55,592 bases of DNA from Adhaeribacter aerolatus (GCF_007991635.1 NZ_BJYS01000049.1:1-55592), one strand, 5' to 3'; positions 17,849-27,925 are shown, counted from the stretch's first letter. Notes: generated by a model from the letters alone, not told the origin. Numbers and translations: made by a program.

Positions 17849-18355
17849 ATGTATAACCCTAAATGTATAAATGCTTATGTAGCAGTGTATTTACTCGTTA
17901 TTTCACCTTCATCTTCTGTTAAAAATGTAGTACTTCGTTTGAGGGCTAAACTGGGCAATAAAATTGGTATTTATCCAGCCCGTTACTCTCAACCCCACAT
18001 AACCATTTTATCAGTTGTCATAGATGATAGCCTGGAGCATAAATTATTCAATTCATTACGGAAGATAATAGCTCAGGAAAGTCCAATATCTATGACTGCA
18101 CATGGTATAGAATGCTTCCCATCCAACAAAACAATATATGTTGGAATTAGAGAAACTAACTTATTTTCTACTCTGAGCAAGAATATCTGGAGAAGTCCCT
18201 TTGTTTCTGGCTTACCAAAAGAGTTCAAAACTTCATCTTATGTGCCGCACCTTACAATTGGTCGGAGTTTAAATTATAACTTTGACTCTGCCCAAAATTG
18301 TTTTAAAGAATATTCTTACGAAGAAAGCTTCATGGCTGATTCTGCTCTTTATTGA
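17849..18355 (+). CDS. 2'-5' RNA ligase-like 2H phosphoesterase, C-terminus frameshifted
   Basis: The two HxT signatures of the 2H family are present as PHITIL (about residues 50-55) and PHLTIG (about 133-138), so the catalytic pair is complete. These enzymes act on 2'-5' or cyclic phosphodiesters of RNA or nucleotides. The frame stops at 18353-18355 after FMADSALY. In the -1 frame, from about 18349 to the stop at 18442-18444, the reading continues LLKKYFGNEGRFVPVQEFPF, which is the usual C-terminal strand of this family. A single-base indel near 18345-18355 therefore truncated the protein by about 30 residues, or the sequence has an error there. A neighbouring run of A could favour slippage. 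Confidence 0.75.
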   Translation: MYNPKCINAYVAVYLLVISPSSSVKNVVLRLRAKLGNKIGIYPARYSQPHITILSVVIDDSLEHKLFNSLRKIIAQESPISMTAHGIECFPSNKTIYVGIRETNLFSTLSKNIWRSPFVSGLPKEFKTSSYVPHLTIGRSLNYNFDSAQNCFKEYSYEESFMADSALY

Positions 18356-18715
18356 AAAAATATTTTGGAAATGAAGGAAGATTTGTCCCGGTGCAAGAAT
18401 TTCCATTTTGCTCGATACCTTCTGGTCAGCTTTCCTTATTTTAAATACTGATAGCTTTTGAGCACGGCAGTAACTTGTGTTTTCATGCAGTCCTCTTTCA
18501 ATCGCTAAAGGTTGATAAAGGGCTGTTCCACCTCAAATTACTATTGTACCGTTATAGAGTTATTCTAAACGGTAAAATTGCCTCTCCCGAAAAGCAACCC
18601 TTATTTGTTAATCAAAAAGCCACTCCCTAACTTGCCGCCCGGCCGTGGCGGGCAAAAACCGTTAAGCCAACTTAATCCCAGAAATTAAGTATCTGCTTAA
18701 AACAAAAACTAACTA

Positions 18716-19648
18716 ATGGCTTCCGGACTCCTTGCTTTATTAGATGATATATCGGCCCTTGTGAAAGTAAGCGCGGCCAGCCTCGACGATGTGCCCACGC
18801 AGGTGGCCAAAACCACGGGCAAGGTATCGGGTATTGTAATCGACGATACTGCCGTTACGCCTAAGTACGTGGTGGGCCTGGATCCTTCGCGCGAACTGTC
18901 GATTATCTGGCAGATTGCGAAAAAATCGCTCATCAACAAACTGTTAATTTTAAGCCCGGCAGCGCTCTTGCTCGGGTTCTTTGCGCCCTGGGCCATCCAG
19001 CCAATTTTAATGCTGGGTGGGGCCTACTTGTGTTTCGAAGGCTACGAAAAGGTACATTCTATGTTTAGCCACCACAGCGAGGAGCACCAGGAAAACGAGG
19101 AAATGAAAGTAATTACGCCGGAGGAACTGGAAAAAGAGCGGGTTACCAGCGCCGTCCGTACCGATATTATTCTGTCGGCGGAAATAATGGCAATTGCTTA
19201 CAGCCAGGTAGCCACCAGTCCGTTGGTAAACCAGATTATTGTGATGCTGGCGGTGGCGGTATTTATTACAGCGGCCGTTTACGGGTTTGTGGGCTTAATT
19301 GTAAAAGCCGATGATTTTGGGGTACACCTGGCCAAAGGAAATAATAATGCAACTGTGCAGAATATTGGGCGCGGTATTGTAAGGTTTATGCCTAAATTTT
19401 TAAAAATACTGGGTTATGTGGGCACGGCCGCCATGTTGTGGGTGGGTTTTGAGATTATTACCCACGGCGTGCCGTTTTTGCACCACTTGCTCGAAAATAT
19501 TGAACACGCCCTGGCCGGTGCGCCTATTCTGGCCTGGTTAGCCGTGGTCCTGATTTGTTTGGTAGGCGGCTTAATGCTGGGCTTTATTATTGAAAAGATA
19601 GTGGTGCTGGTGCGCAAGGTGTTTAAGAAGCAACCGCAGGAAGTATAA
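18716..19648 (+). CDS. DUF808 family inner-membrane protein
   Basis: The protein begins MASGLLALLDDISALVKVSA and continues with DDVPTQVAKTTGKVSGIVIDDTAVTP, the hallmark start of DUF808 (YedI-like). Several hydrophobic helices follow (about residues 78-110, 157-172, 176-200, 226-248, 272-300). The length of 310 residues is typical. A role in the inner membrane is certain only at the level of topology; no biochemical function is known. It is single, with a hairpin terminator about 45 bases after the stop. Confidence 0.93.
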   Translation: MASGLLALLDDISALVKVSAASLDDVPTQVAKTTGKVSGIVIDDTAVTPKYVVGLDPSRELSIIWQIAKKSLINKLLILSPAALLLGFFAPWAIQPILMLGGAYLCFEGYEKVHSMFSHHSEEHQENEEMKVITPEELEKERVTSAVRTDIILSAEIMAIAYSQVATSPLVNQIIVMLAVAVFITAAVYGFVGLIVKADDFGVHLAKGNNNATVQNIGRGIVRFMPKFLKILGYVGTAAMLWVGFEIITHGVPFLHHLLENIEHALAGAPILAWLAVVLICLVGGLMLGFIIEKIVVLVRKVFKKQPQEV

Positions 19649-19693
19649 GCAGCCTTGGCGGCAAGTTTGTTATTTCAGTCCGGGTTTGGGCAA

Positions 19694-19727
19694 GAGGAAA
19701 GGCGCCGCATGAGCGCCTTTCTTTTCT
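19694..19727 (+). terminator. Terminator after the DUF808 gene
   Basis: AAAGGCGC and GCGCCTTT pair around a CGCATGA loop, and a CTTTTCTT tract follows. It lies 45-80 bases after the stop codon at 19648. The purine-rich left flank allows it to serve the minus strand too. Confidence 0.65.
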
Positions 19728-19831
19728 TATACGGGTATTTGCTGCGCTTTTCTCTACTGGCCAGCTTGTAACATTTGCCGGATAAGCCAGCTGGCGTGAA
19801 TGCGTTTGCACCAACGCCATTTGCTACCGCA

Positions 19832-22381
19832 TTAATTATTCCGGAAATATATTTTAAAGGTAGAACCTTCATTCAGGCTGCTTTCTACGGTTATCTTGCC
19901 CCCGGCATTGTCCACTATCCGTTTTACCATATACAAGCCTACGCCCGAACCTTCTACGTGGTCGTGGAAGCGCCGGAACATAGAAAACAATTTGGTTTGG
20001 TTGGCCGGGCTTAATCCCAGGCCATTGTCCTGCACGGCAAGTACCCGGTATTTGTCTTCGGCAAAAAAGCTGATTTGTACTTCGGGCACCCGCTCCGGGT
20101 GGCGGTATTTAATTGCGTTGGAAAGCAGGTTATACACGATGCTGCGTAAATTTTTCGGGGAGAAAGATATCCGTTCTTCCAGGCCGATGCTGGTTATTAT
20201 TTGGGCGCCGGCCGCCAAGATAAGCCCCTCCAGGTCTAGCTGCACTTCCTTTACCACGGCGGCTACGTTAACTAGGCTGAGCTCGGTATCATCACCTTTG
20301 GGCAATTTCGATATTTCGGTCAGGTCGAATATTGTTTTCTTAAACCGGTAGATGGCATCTTTTATAAACCGGATTATCTGGGCTGCATCGCCGGTGTTCA
20401 GGGCTTCGGCGGGCAGTTCCAGTCGTAATTCTTCCAGCAGCATTTCGATGTTGGAGATAGGCGCTTTTAAATCGTGGGAAGCGGCATAAATAAAATTATC
20501 CAGGTCGACGTTGGTATGCGTGAGCTGCTCGTTGGCGCGGCTTAACTCCAGGTTGGCAATGCGTAAATCTTCGTTAACCTGGGCCAGTTCTTTGGCCATG
20601 TTCTGGTTTTCGAGGGCACTTAGCTCTACCCGCCGGCGTGCCTCTACCGGTTCGGTTACATCCGTTACCAGGGTATAAAAACCTACTACCTGACCGTCGT
20701 GAATATTGGGCACATAGCTGGTGCGGATATGTTTGGTAAATCCTTCGCGGTAAGGCATAGTCGCTTCAAAATCAAAAGCTTCCCCGGCTAAGGCCCGGTT
20801 TATATAACCTTTCACATTCCGGTAAGCTTTTTCGCCAACTACGTCCTGTAATTTTTTCCCCAGCAAATCCTGCGCTTTCATCGGGAACCAGCTTTCGTAG
20901 GCCCGGTTGGCAAACTGGTAGCGCTCTTCTTTGTCGATGTACCCAATGAGTACCGGCAGCGAATCGGTAATCAGCCGTAGTTCCCGGGCGTGCGCTTCGA
21001 TGGCTTTGCGGGCGGTTACCTGGTCGGTAACTTCGTAGGCAAAAGCCATAACGCCATCGATGGTACCTTCGCTGTTGCGGCGGGGCAGGGTGGTAAAGGT
21101 CCAGTATATTTCTTCCAGGGGCTTCCCTTCGTGCCGGGCCAGCATAAGGGGCATTTCTTGCGCTACGTACGGCTCGCCGGTACGGTAAACCTGCTGCAAC
21201 ATATCCGGTAGGGGCGTATCGGCCAGTTCGGGTAAGGCTTCTAACAAGGGTTTACCCTTTAAAACCCGGCCCGGAAAAATTTGCTGGTAAACCGGGTTAA
21301 TTAAGCCAAAGGTTAAATGGGGGCCTTCCAGAATTACAATGGCCGCCGGTGCCCGCATAAATAAATCCTCGAGCTGCTGCCATTGTTGTTTAGTTTCAGC
21401 CTGGGCCTGCCGCAGGGCAGTAGTTCTTTTTTCTACCCGTTTTTCCAGTTCCTGGTTCAGTTGCCGCAGGGCTTCGGCATTTTGCTCCGCCTGCCGGCGG
21501 GTTAATACAAAACCGGTTACATCCAGGGCAAAAATCAGGATGCCGTTAATTTTTCCTTCTTTGTCGTAAAGGGCCTGGTAAATAAAATTCCAGTAAATAT
21601 CTTCCGGGGCCTGATCTTTAAAACGGGCTACCGGAATTAATATCTCTTTGCCTTCAAACGTTTCGCCGGTGTTATAAACCTTATAAATAATTTCGTAAAC
21701 CAGTGAATCTCTTAACTCGGGCAGCGCCCCAAACAAGGGTAACTCCAGCAGGTCGCGCCCCGGAAATAATTGCTGATAGGCCTCATTTATAACTTTGTAT
21801 ACCAGATCGGGGCCTTCCAGAATGGCTAATGCCGCGGGGGCTTGTTCAAAAAGGCGCTCCAACCTGATTCTTTGCTGCTCAGCCTGAGCCCTGGCTAGCT
21901 GTTCCCGGGCCTGACTTTCTTTAAGCTGCCGCCGCGCCTTTTCGCTCTCGGTTACATTAGCGGTTTCGTGCACCATACAAATGGTTTCGCCCTGGTCATT
22001 CTGCACCGGCGTATTAATGGTGCGCCAGTAACGCTCTATGAATTCTCCCGGATTTTTCGGGTCCGGAATATCGTACCGGTAAACCGGCATGTGGTGGGTT
22101 TCACCAGAAGTTAGCACCTGCCGCAAAGAGGCTTCCAGGTTGGCGGTAGGAGAAGTGCCGGTCGTGGCCGGATTATCCGGAAAAACCTCGAATACCTTTT
22201 TGCCGATAATTTCTGCTCTTACGGTTAAGGTTTCGCGCAGGTAAGAATTTGTAGCCGCCTGTATAACCAGGTCCGGCGAAAGCACGATAGCCGGGTTAGC
22301 CTGCTTCTCAAAAATTTTATAAAATAAAAACGCCGCTTCGGGGGTGTTGGTCCCCGGATTAGCAGATGATTTATCTATCAT
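19832..22381 (-). CDS. Soluble multi-PAS sensor histidine kinase
   Basis: The 849-residue protein has no signal peptide or membrane helix and is therefore cytosolic. Four PAS-like modules can be traced, at about 20-150, 180-300, 345-460 and 475-595; two carry the repeated block RLFEQAPAALAILEGP / DLFMRAPAAIVILEGP. A coiled coil (about 595-632) leads to the HisKA phospho-acceptor ASHDLKAPISN with His636. The ATPase domain shows NLLSNAIKY (N box), QDNGLGL (G1) and GSGVGLYMVKRIV (G2). PAS domains usually sense ligand, redox or light; which applies is not visible. No response regulator gene is adjacent. Confidence 0.93.
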   Translation of the reverse strand: MIDKSSANPGTNTPEAAFLFYKIFEKQANPAIVLSPDLVIQAATNSYLRETLTVRAEIIGKKVFEVFPDNPATTGTSPTANLEASLRQVLTSGETHHMPVYRYDIPDPKNPGEFIERYWRTINTPVQNDQGETICMVHETANVTESEKARRQLKESQAREQLARAQAEQQRIRLERLFEQAPAALAILEGPDLVYKVINEAYQQLFPGRDLLELPLFGALPELRDSLVYEIIYKVYNTGETFEGKEILIPVARFKDQAPEDIYWNFIYQALYDKEGKINGILIFALDVTGFVLTRRQAEQNAEALRQLNQELEKRVEKRTTALRQAQAETKQQWQQLEDLFMRAPAAIVILEGPHLTFGLINPVYQQIFPGRVLKGKPLLEALPELADTPLPDMLQQVYRTGEPYVAQEMPLMLARHEGKPLEEIYWTFTTLPRRNSEGTIDGVMAFAYEVTDQVTARKAIEAHARELRLITDSLPVLIGYIDKEERYQFANRAYESWFPMKAQDLLGKKLQDVVGEKAYRNVKGYINRALAGEAFDFEATMPYREGFTKHIRTSYVPNIHDGQVVGFYTLVTDVTEPVEARRRVELSALENQNMAKELAQVNEDLRIANLELSRANEQLTHTNVDLDNFIYAASHDLKAPISNIEMLLEELRLELPAEALNTGDAAQIIRFIKDAIYRFKKTIFDLTEISKLPKGDDTELSLVNVAAVVKEVQLDLEGLILAAGAQIITSIGLEERISFSPKNLRSIVYNLLSNAIKYRHPERVPEVQISFFAEDKYRVLAVQDNGLGLSPANQTKLFSMFRRFHDHVEGSGVGLYMVKRIVDNAGGKITVESSLNEGSTFKIYFRNN

Positions 22382-22522
22382 GCAATATTTAACACTAGGT
22401 AGGTAAACAAGCCTACGTAAATTAAAAAGATTGGCTAAAGAGCAGAACTGAATATTTTAGGTAATGCCGGTAGTAAAGCCATAAGAAAGTTTCGGTTTAA
22501 AGTGCAGCCGTGCCCGCACCGT

Positions 22523-23551
22523 TTATTCAGCTGGTTTTACTACCACTTTGCCGATGGTTTTGCCGCGCTGAAACAGGTGAATTGCCTCCTGCATTTGGTT
22601 GAAATGATAAACGTGACCAATATGCTGCGGCTTTAGTTCCAGCGCCTGAAGCCCGTTCAGCATTTGGTGCATTAAATCGGTTTGCTCGTACAAGTAAATC
22701 AGGTTAAACCCCATCAGCGATTTATTCTGGGTAGGTAGTCGCAACGGATCTATTTTGGGGCGCCGCAGAAACTTCCAGATAAGCCGGGGATAATTGGGTT
22801 TTGCATTGTGGCTGGAGAAACTGGCGTTGCCGTATACCACCATCCGCCCCATTGGCGCCATTGCTTTCCAGCCTTGCATCAGAATTTCACCCCCAATACA
22901 TTCCATAATTAAGCGCAAGGGCCGGTCGCCCAAGGCATTTAGCAGATTCTGGCAAAAATTATTATCGCGCAAAATCAGGGCATCGTAAGCTTCCTGCTCT
23001 TGCAGAAAATTTATTTTATTTGCCTGCCCCACTGTGCCAATGGTATAAGCGCCTATTTTTTTACAGATGCGGTTGGCCAGAATACCCACCCCGCCGGCGG
23101 CACTGTGAATGAGCACCGTCATGCCGGGCTGCAAATTGCCCAGTTCGGTTAGGGCATAGTAAGCGGTGAGCCCCTGCACCAGAAATCCGGCTCCTTCTTC
23201 AAAGGTCCAACCGGCGGGCAGCGGAATAACGTAGCGATGGTGAATATTCAGGTGCGAAACATAGCCACCAAACTTGGTGGCACCCATTACCTTATCCCCC
23301 ACTTTCCACTCGGTTACTCCCGTTCCCACAGATATAATTTCTCCGGAGAATTCCAGGCCCGGAATAAAAGAACCTTTCGGCGTGGCACTGTATAAGCCCT
23401 GCATGGCAAAAATATCGGCAAAATTAAGCCCGATGGCATTTACCTGCACGCCTACTTCTCCGGCCAAGGGCGGGGCCAGGTCTTCGGTTTGCAGCTTTAA
23501 GTTTTTAATCGAGCCGGCCTGGGGCATGCGGTAAACCTGGCGTTGGATCAT
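22523..23551 (-). CDS. VAT1/quinone-oxidoreductase-like medium-chain dehydrogenase
   Basis: This is a zinc-independent medium-chain dehydrogenase/reductase. The N-terminal GroES-like domain shows GLNFADIFAMQGLY and PGLEFSGEI; the Rossmann domain has HSAAGGVGILANRICK (NADPH-binding). The closing part (LIWKFLRRPKIDPLRLPTQNKSL in two pieces) resembles VAT1-type proteins. I start at 23551 (MIQRQVYRMPQAG), since the frame's additional 35 residues upstream lack homology features and carry several Cys, Asn and Thr of intergenic character. No zinc ligands are seen. The substrate is probably a quinone or enone but cannot be deduced. Confidence 0.88.
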   Translation of the reverse strand: MIQRQVYRMPQAGSIKNLKLQTEDLAPPLAGEVGVQVNAIGLNFADIFAMQGLYSATPKGSFIPGLEFSGEIISVGTGVTEWKVGDKVMGATKFGGYVSHLNIHHRYVIPLPAGWTFEEGAGFLVQGLTAYYALTELGNLQPGMTVLIHSAAGGVGILANRICKKIGAYTIGTVGQANKINFLQEQEAYDALILRDNNFCQNLLNALGDRPLRLIMECIGGEILMQGWKAMAPMGRMVVYGNASFSSHNAKPNYPRLIWKFLRRPKIDPLRLPTQNKSLMGFNLIYLYEQTDLMHQMLNGLQALELKPQHIGHVYHFNQMQEAIHLFQRGKTIGKVVVKPAE

Positions 23552-23736
23552 AAGGTAATTATCTGGCTTATTCTGGTCTGTTTTATTAGGGCAAAACGTG
23601 GGCGTAAAGTTCCTGGTTTTCGTACAGACTTTTCCCGCCGCTAATATTTGTCGCAAAGTACCCGGTTATTGTCGTTTTTATACCGTCTTTTTTTGGATTA
23701 TTCCTGTATACTTGTAAAAAAATAAATGTAACCGAA

Positions 23737-24049
23737 ATGAAAAAGGTTCAGCCCAGCCGCCTTTAAATTACCGCCTTCCTGTGGTTCGATAACCATGCTG
23801 AAGAAGCAATGGGGTTATACTTATCCGTATTTAAAAATTCCTGAAAAAAATCAACCGGTACGGTGCGGCTGGCTAAAAGGTAAATTCGGTTTGCAGGGGC
23901 GAATAGTTCCAGCTAATTTAAGCCATTTGTTGCAACCAACTGATGCCGGCCTCGCCCAACGCTTTATAACCACCCTGATGCAAATAGACAATATAGACAT
24001 GAATCAACTGCAACCGGCGGCAGCAGCGGAACACCCGGCACCTCCCTAA
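23737..24049 (+). pseudogene. Decayed VOC/PhnB-like (3-demethylubiquinone methyltransferase-like) gene
   Basis: The remnant starts with ATG at 23737, meets a TAA within nine codons, and then reads ITAFLWFDNHAEEAMGLYLS, which matches the start of PhnB-type VOC proteins. After a second stop the frame changes. CGWLKGKFGLQGRIVPANL and a helix ending MQIDNIDMNQL, which match the C-terminal third of the same family, follow from about 23870. About 80 residues of the middle are missing. Nonsense, internal deletion and frame change together argue for a dead gene. A short open frame from 23795 would only encode the tail. Confidence 0.75.
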
Positions 24050-24118
24050 TCGTTATAAAATCTATGTCTAAATATTTAATCGCAAACTTTTACCCACCTT
24101 TATTAACTGAAAGCACTC

Positions 24119-24532
24119 ATGAAAAATTACCAGGTCACTGATGTAGACAGCTATCTGCAGGCCGTTCCAGAAAATGTACGCCTGGCCTTGGCCAACTTAC
24201 GAGCGACTATTAAGGCAGCCGCACCCCAGGCCGAAGAATCTATCAGTTATATGATGCCCGGTTATAAATACCTGGGGCCACTGGTATATTTTGCCGCCTT
24301 AAAAAACCATTTGGCCTTGTACGGGGCTACCAAAAATATGCTGGAATTATTTAAAACGGAGCTGCGTCCCTACAAAATATCCGGCACGGCTATTCATTTT
24401 ACCCCGGAACAGCCGCTCCCCGACAGTCTGATACAAAAAATAGTTACCGCAAGAATCCGGGAGAACGAAGAAAGAAAAGCGGCCAAGGTGCGGGATGTCC
24501 AGGTTAAAGAGCCGCTTAAATCCGCAAACTAA
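24119..24532 (+). CDS. DUF1801 (YdhG-like) family protein
   Basis: This 137-residue protein contains the DUF1801 pattern: VDSYLQAVPENVRLALANLR, then EESISYMMPGYKYLGPLVYFAALKNHLALYG and IHFTPEQPLPDSLIQKIV. The last residues (NEERKAAKVRDVQVKEPLK) are charged and helical. The fold is small alpha/beta; a general function is not known, although members are common near glyoxalase-type genes, as here next to a VOC remnant. It is transcribed singly, about 70 bases after the remnant. Confidence 0.9.
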   Translation: MKNYQVTDVDSYLQAVPENVRLALANLRATIKAAAPQAEESISYMMPGYKYLGPLVYFAALKNHLALYGATKNMLELFKTELRPYKISGTAIHFTPEQPLPDSLIQKIVTARIRENEERKAAKVRDVQVKEPLKSAN

Positions 24533-24660
24533 AATTAATATTCCGCCGGAAAGCTAAAATAAACAGCCGGCAATTAAACCGGCTGGTTAATAAAGGTTAA
24601 ACGCTATTTGCTGTTTTTGCGCTGGTTTTGGGTTATTATTTTACCGCACTTGTTGGTGTA

Positions 24661-24885
24661 TTACCTGTTTTTCCGGTTCAGCACAATGCCATATATAATC
24701 AGGCCGATACCAGCAGCAAAAGCCAGGTTCTGTTTATCTTTATTAGATAAGGCCTTTAGGTAGGCCAGACCGTTCTTGCCCGGATCCGAAACAATATCCG
24801 TTAGTTCGGAAGGATTGGTAAATAAACCTTTTAAGGTTTTAGTAGCCTGGTCAATAGTTTGATTTGTTGATTCGGTTGATTCCAT
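24661..24885 (-). CDS. Small protein with one C-terminal membrane helix
   Basis: The 74-residue product has a polar, Thr/Ser/Asp-rich N-terminal half and one hydrophobic segment near the C-terminus (NLAFAAGIGLIIYGIVL), followed by NRKNR. That is the layout of a tail-anchored inner-membrane protein. I do not recognise a family. The codon pattern is like neighbouring genes and the ATG is well placed, so it is probably real. Confidence 0.6.
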   Translation of the reverse strand: MESTESTNQTIDQATKTLKGLFTNPSELTDIVSDPGKNGLAYLKALSNKDKQNLAFAAGIGLIIYGIVLNRKNR

Positions 24886-25077
24886 GATTATTTTATAGTA
24901 AAATCAAGTAGTACGCAGGCTGGGCATTTAAGATGTTTACCGTAAGTATTTATATCCGGCAAAAGCTCAAAATTCCGTAATAATTGCACTATTTACTTTG
25001 GCTTACCTATTTTGGTTTACGGTTTAGCCCGGAATTCATTCCCGTTATATAACAAGTCTTTTTAACTACCCGCACAT

Positions 25078-27519
25078 CTAATTTGTAACCCTTTGCCGCT
25101 CTTCTTCCGAACCGGTGCTCCTTCTTTTTATTACTTTCAGGCTTTTGTTGCCAAAGTTGCGGGTATACGTAAGCCGGAAAACCCGGGGCTCGCGCCGCAA
25201 AACTACTGATACATCCTGGTTTAAAGCCGGGTTTTTATTTACGACAGAGAACCGCATTGTCCACAATAAATCGGTGCCCGTTAGCCGTAGCGTACCGTTA
25301 TCGTTCTTGAGTTTCTTTTGTATGCCAAAATTTAAAAAACCATACGGTTTGCTGTATCCAATGCCGTATAAAGAACGGGTTTGGTATAAATAAGCCAATT
25401 CAACCGAATAATCGTTGGGCAAGGTAAAATTATTGGTTGCATTTAACCGGCCATACCGACCGCTAAGATTGATTGCCTCGCCTTGGTATTCGGTTTTATT
25501 TTGCTGCCAGTTAGCCATCAGGTTATTTTGCATTTGCCACCACGCAGTAACCGTAACCGGAATAGTTAAATTAATGGAGTAAGTATCGCTGCTGCGTATA
25601 TTTTCTTTCGTGGTTACTTGTTCATTCTTCTCCGGATCAACCTTTATTACATTGGCTATGGCGTTATAATCGCGGCTGTATTGAAAGGCGAGCAAATATT
25701 TTTTCTGTAACTGATAAGTGGTGCCCCAGGCATTGGTAAAAGTTGGTTTCAGGGCCGGATTACCAAATATAAAAGTGTAGGGGTCCCAGAAATTAAATAT
25801 AGGCGCTAAATCATTAAAGGTGGGGCGGGTAATGCGGCGGCTGTAAGATAATTGCAGGTCGTGGTTTTTACTTAATTCCTGCGAAACAAATGCACTCGGA
25901 AAAAGATTATTGTACTGGCGTTTAATCAGGTTTTCCCCGTTGATAATATTGGTTAAGTTGGTATAAGTAGATTCCCAGCGCAAACCGGTTTGCAGTTTGG
26001 TACCGGTACTTAGCTGGTGCTGAAAGTTTATATAGGCAGCCCCAATATCTTCCTGTAGCTTTACATTCTGGCTATATTTTGGGTCCGGTTGGGGCAAGTT
26101 GTTTTCGTAACGATACAGCACCACATCATTCTTTAACAAAGATAAGGTGCCTTTTACGCCTGTTTCCAGTTTAGTATTCTTACTAATTTGTTTGGTGTAA
26201 TCGGCTTTGCCTACGCCCATGGTAATAGGCGTTAACTTGGTGTTATTTAATATTTCCTGCTCCTGGGCATTGTCTTGCACATATTCATAATCATTTACAT
26301 ACCAATGCGGGTTGTTATGATGATAATATAAATAATCCAGATCCAGGTTTATTTCCTGATTATTCCGGAAGGCATGCCGCAGGTTAAGGTTGCCCATGAT
26401 ATTACGCCAGTGGTTTATTTCGTGGTCCTGGGTAAATATTTGGGTAACAATTTCTTTATTATACTGTATACCGGCATTGTTCTTACAATATTGCTCCCAA
26501 AAATTGTTAAACCCACTTACCTGACCACCCAGCGTTGTTCTGGCACTCAGTAAATAATCAAATCCTATTCTGGCATTTAATATATTCCGGTCGGTGTAGC
26601 GTTTAGATATCGTACTGCTCTCTATTAACCGGCCTTGGTTAAGTATTTTCCGGTTGCTTTCTACCTGAAACATAAATTTATCATAAGAAAAGGAGCCATC
26701 GGTAAACAAGTTAAGCTTAGCCGTACGGTGGTTCAGGTTGGCCGCAGCACCGGCTTTTTCGTACTGACCATAGCCAATATTACCCGAATAGGAGCCATTG
26801 GTACCCATATCGGTATTCTTTATTAAAATAATATTTATGATACCGCCGTTGCCTTCGGCATCGTAGCGGGCCGAAGGATTCGTGATTAATTCTATTTTCT
26901 GAATATTTCCGGCATCCATGCTACTCAGCATTTGCATAACCGCCTCGGTGGGCAAACGGGTTAATTTACCATTTATCATGACTACTACGCCTTCTTTGCC
27001 ACTCATAGCCAAGGAATTATTCTGGCGGTTTACACTTATTCCCGGCGATCGCTCCAGCACATCCAGCGCGGTGGAACCAGCCGCCGTAATACTATTTTGC
27101 ACATTTACTACCAATCGGTCCAGGTGTTGTTCAAATAAGGGTTTGGCGCCTACTACCGATACTTCCTGTAATTCTTTGTTGCTCCCCGTTAATACCAAAG
27201 TATTTAGCTGTACGGTGGGTTTCCCGGCCTCAACAGAAAAATTTTTACTGAATATTTGTTTATGTCCCACTGCCGAAATAGAGACCCGGTAAGCTCCGGG
27301 TTTAACATTCTCGAAGCGGAACGAGCCGTTTTCACCGGACAACATACCTTTTACCAAAGCCGAATCCGGGGCATTCAATAACAGTACATTTGCAAAAGGA
27401 AATGGCTTACCCGTATCGTCCAGAATATTGCCATTAACCAAGGATTGTCCGGATACCTGTAAACCAAACAAGAAACAAAATCCGAGTAAATGCAGGGTAA
27501 AGTTTGTAAAAACAGGCAT
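25078..27519 (-). CDS. Outer-membrane beta-barrel receptor (OMP_b-brl_3 type)
   Basis: The 813-residue protein starts with a signal peptide (MPVFTNFTLHLLGFCFLFG to about residue 24). A carboxypeptidase-regulatory-like beta-sandwich (about 28-115: GNILDDTGKPFPFANVLLL) precedes a plug domain (about 120-235: DVLERSPGISVNRQNNSL, KIELITNPSARYDAEGNGGIINI). A long beta-barrel follows with girdle aromatics and a C-terminal LTYTRNFGNK-like strand. It belongs to the TonB-receptor-like family of Bacteroidota that lacks a SusD partner. The ligand is not known. It is single. Confidence 0.9.
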   Translation of the reverse strand: MPVFTNFTLHLLGFCFLFGLQVSGQSLVNGNILDDTGKPFPFANVLLLNAPDSALVKGMLSGENGSFRFENVKPGAYRVSISAVGHKQIFSKNFSVEAGKPTVQLNTLVLTGSNKELQEVSVVGAKPLFEQHLDRLVVNVQNSITAAGSTALDVLERSPGISVNRQNNSLAMSGKEGVVVMINGKLTRLPTEAVMQMLSSMDAGNIQKIELITNPSARYDAEGNGGIINIILIKNTDMGTNGSYSGNIGYGQYEKAGAAANLNHRTAKLNLFTDGSFSYDKFMFQVESNRKILNQGRLIESSTISKRYTDRNILNARIGFDYLLSARTTLGGQVSGFNNFWEQYCKNNAGIQYNKEIVTQIFTQDHEINHWRNIMGNLNLRHAFRNNQEINLDLDYLYYHHNNPHWYVNDYEYVQDNAQEQEILNNTKLTPITMGVGKADYTKQISKNTKLETGVKGTLSLLKNDVVLYRYENNLPQPDPKYSQNVKLQEDIGAAYINFQHQLSTGTKLQTGLRWESTYTNLTNIINGENLIKRQYNNLFPSAFVSQELSKNHDLQLSYSRRITRPTFNDLAPIFNFWDPYTFIFGNPALKPTFTNAWGTTYQLQKKYLLAFQYSRDYNAIANVIKVDPEKNEQVTTKENIRSSDTYSINLTIPVTVTAWWQMQNNLMANWQQNKTEYQGEAINLSGRYGRLNATNNFTLPNDYSVELAYLYQTRSLYGIGYSKPYGFLNFGIQKKLKNDNGTLRLTGTDLLWTMRFSVVNKNPALNQDVSVVLRREPRVFRLTYTRNFGNKSLKVIKRRSTGSEEERQRVTN

Positions 27520-27925
27520 GTAAACAGCTAAGAGGTAGTAAAGAATAAGCAGGACAGCAGCAACAGGAAATGATATTGTTTAAACCAATATACCGGGAGG
27601 TAACGCGAAGAAATTATCCTTAATTACTTGCAGCAAAGCCTCATAAGCTAAGCGCAAGGGATTAAATTTGATTTTTTATATAAATATTATAGATATACCA
27701 AGATAGTATTAATAGATTAAATATTCCAATTTTTTGAAAAAAAATTTTAGTTAAAACTATTTGAAATGCGGTGGGTAGACGCACAGGAATGAGTCTGTTA
27801 TTCCTGCTTATCTAAATGCCGATAATTAGAACGGAATACTGGCTGCTAATTTGGAAATTAATGCTTTATTAGGAGCATTATTTTACCAAACTGCCGAATA
27901 CTCCTGAACTTAAAAGCCATCACCA
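27520..27925. other. Divergent promoter region with a small inverted repeat
   Basis: This is the gap between the divergent receptor and carboxylesterase genes. TAATGCT and AGCATTA (27859-27880, eight-base spacer) form a perfect seven-bp inverted repeat 45 bases before the esterase ATG, a plausible operator or leader hairpin. Otherwise it is AT-rich with no gene. Confidence 0.4.

Noticed and set aside
18629-18655. GC-rich hairpin TTGCCGCC...GGCGGGCAA before the DUF808 gene
   Set aside because: It lacks a T tract on either strand and is followed by A residues. It is too imperfect to call a terminator or riboswitch.
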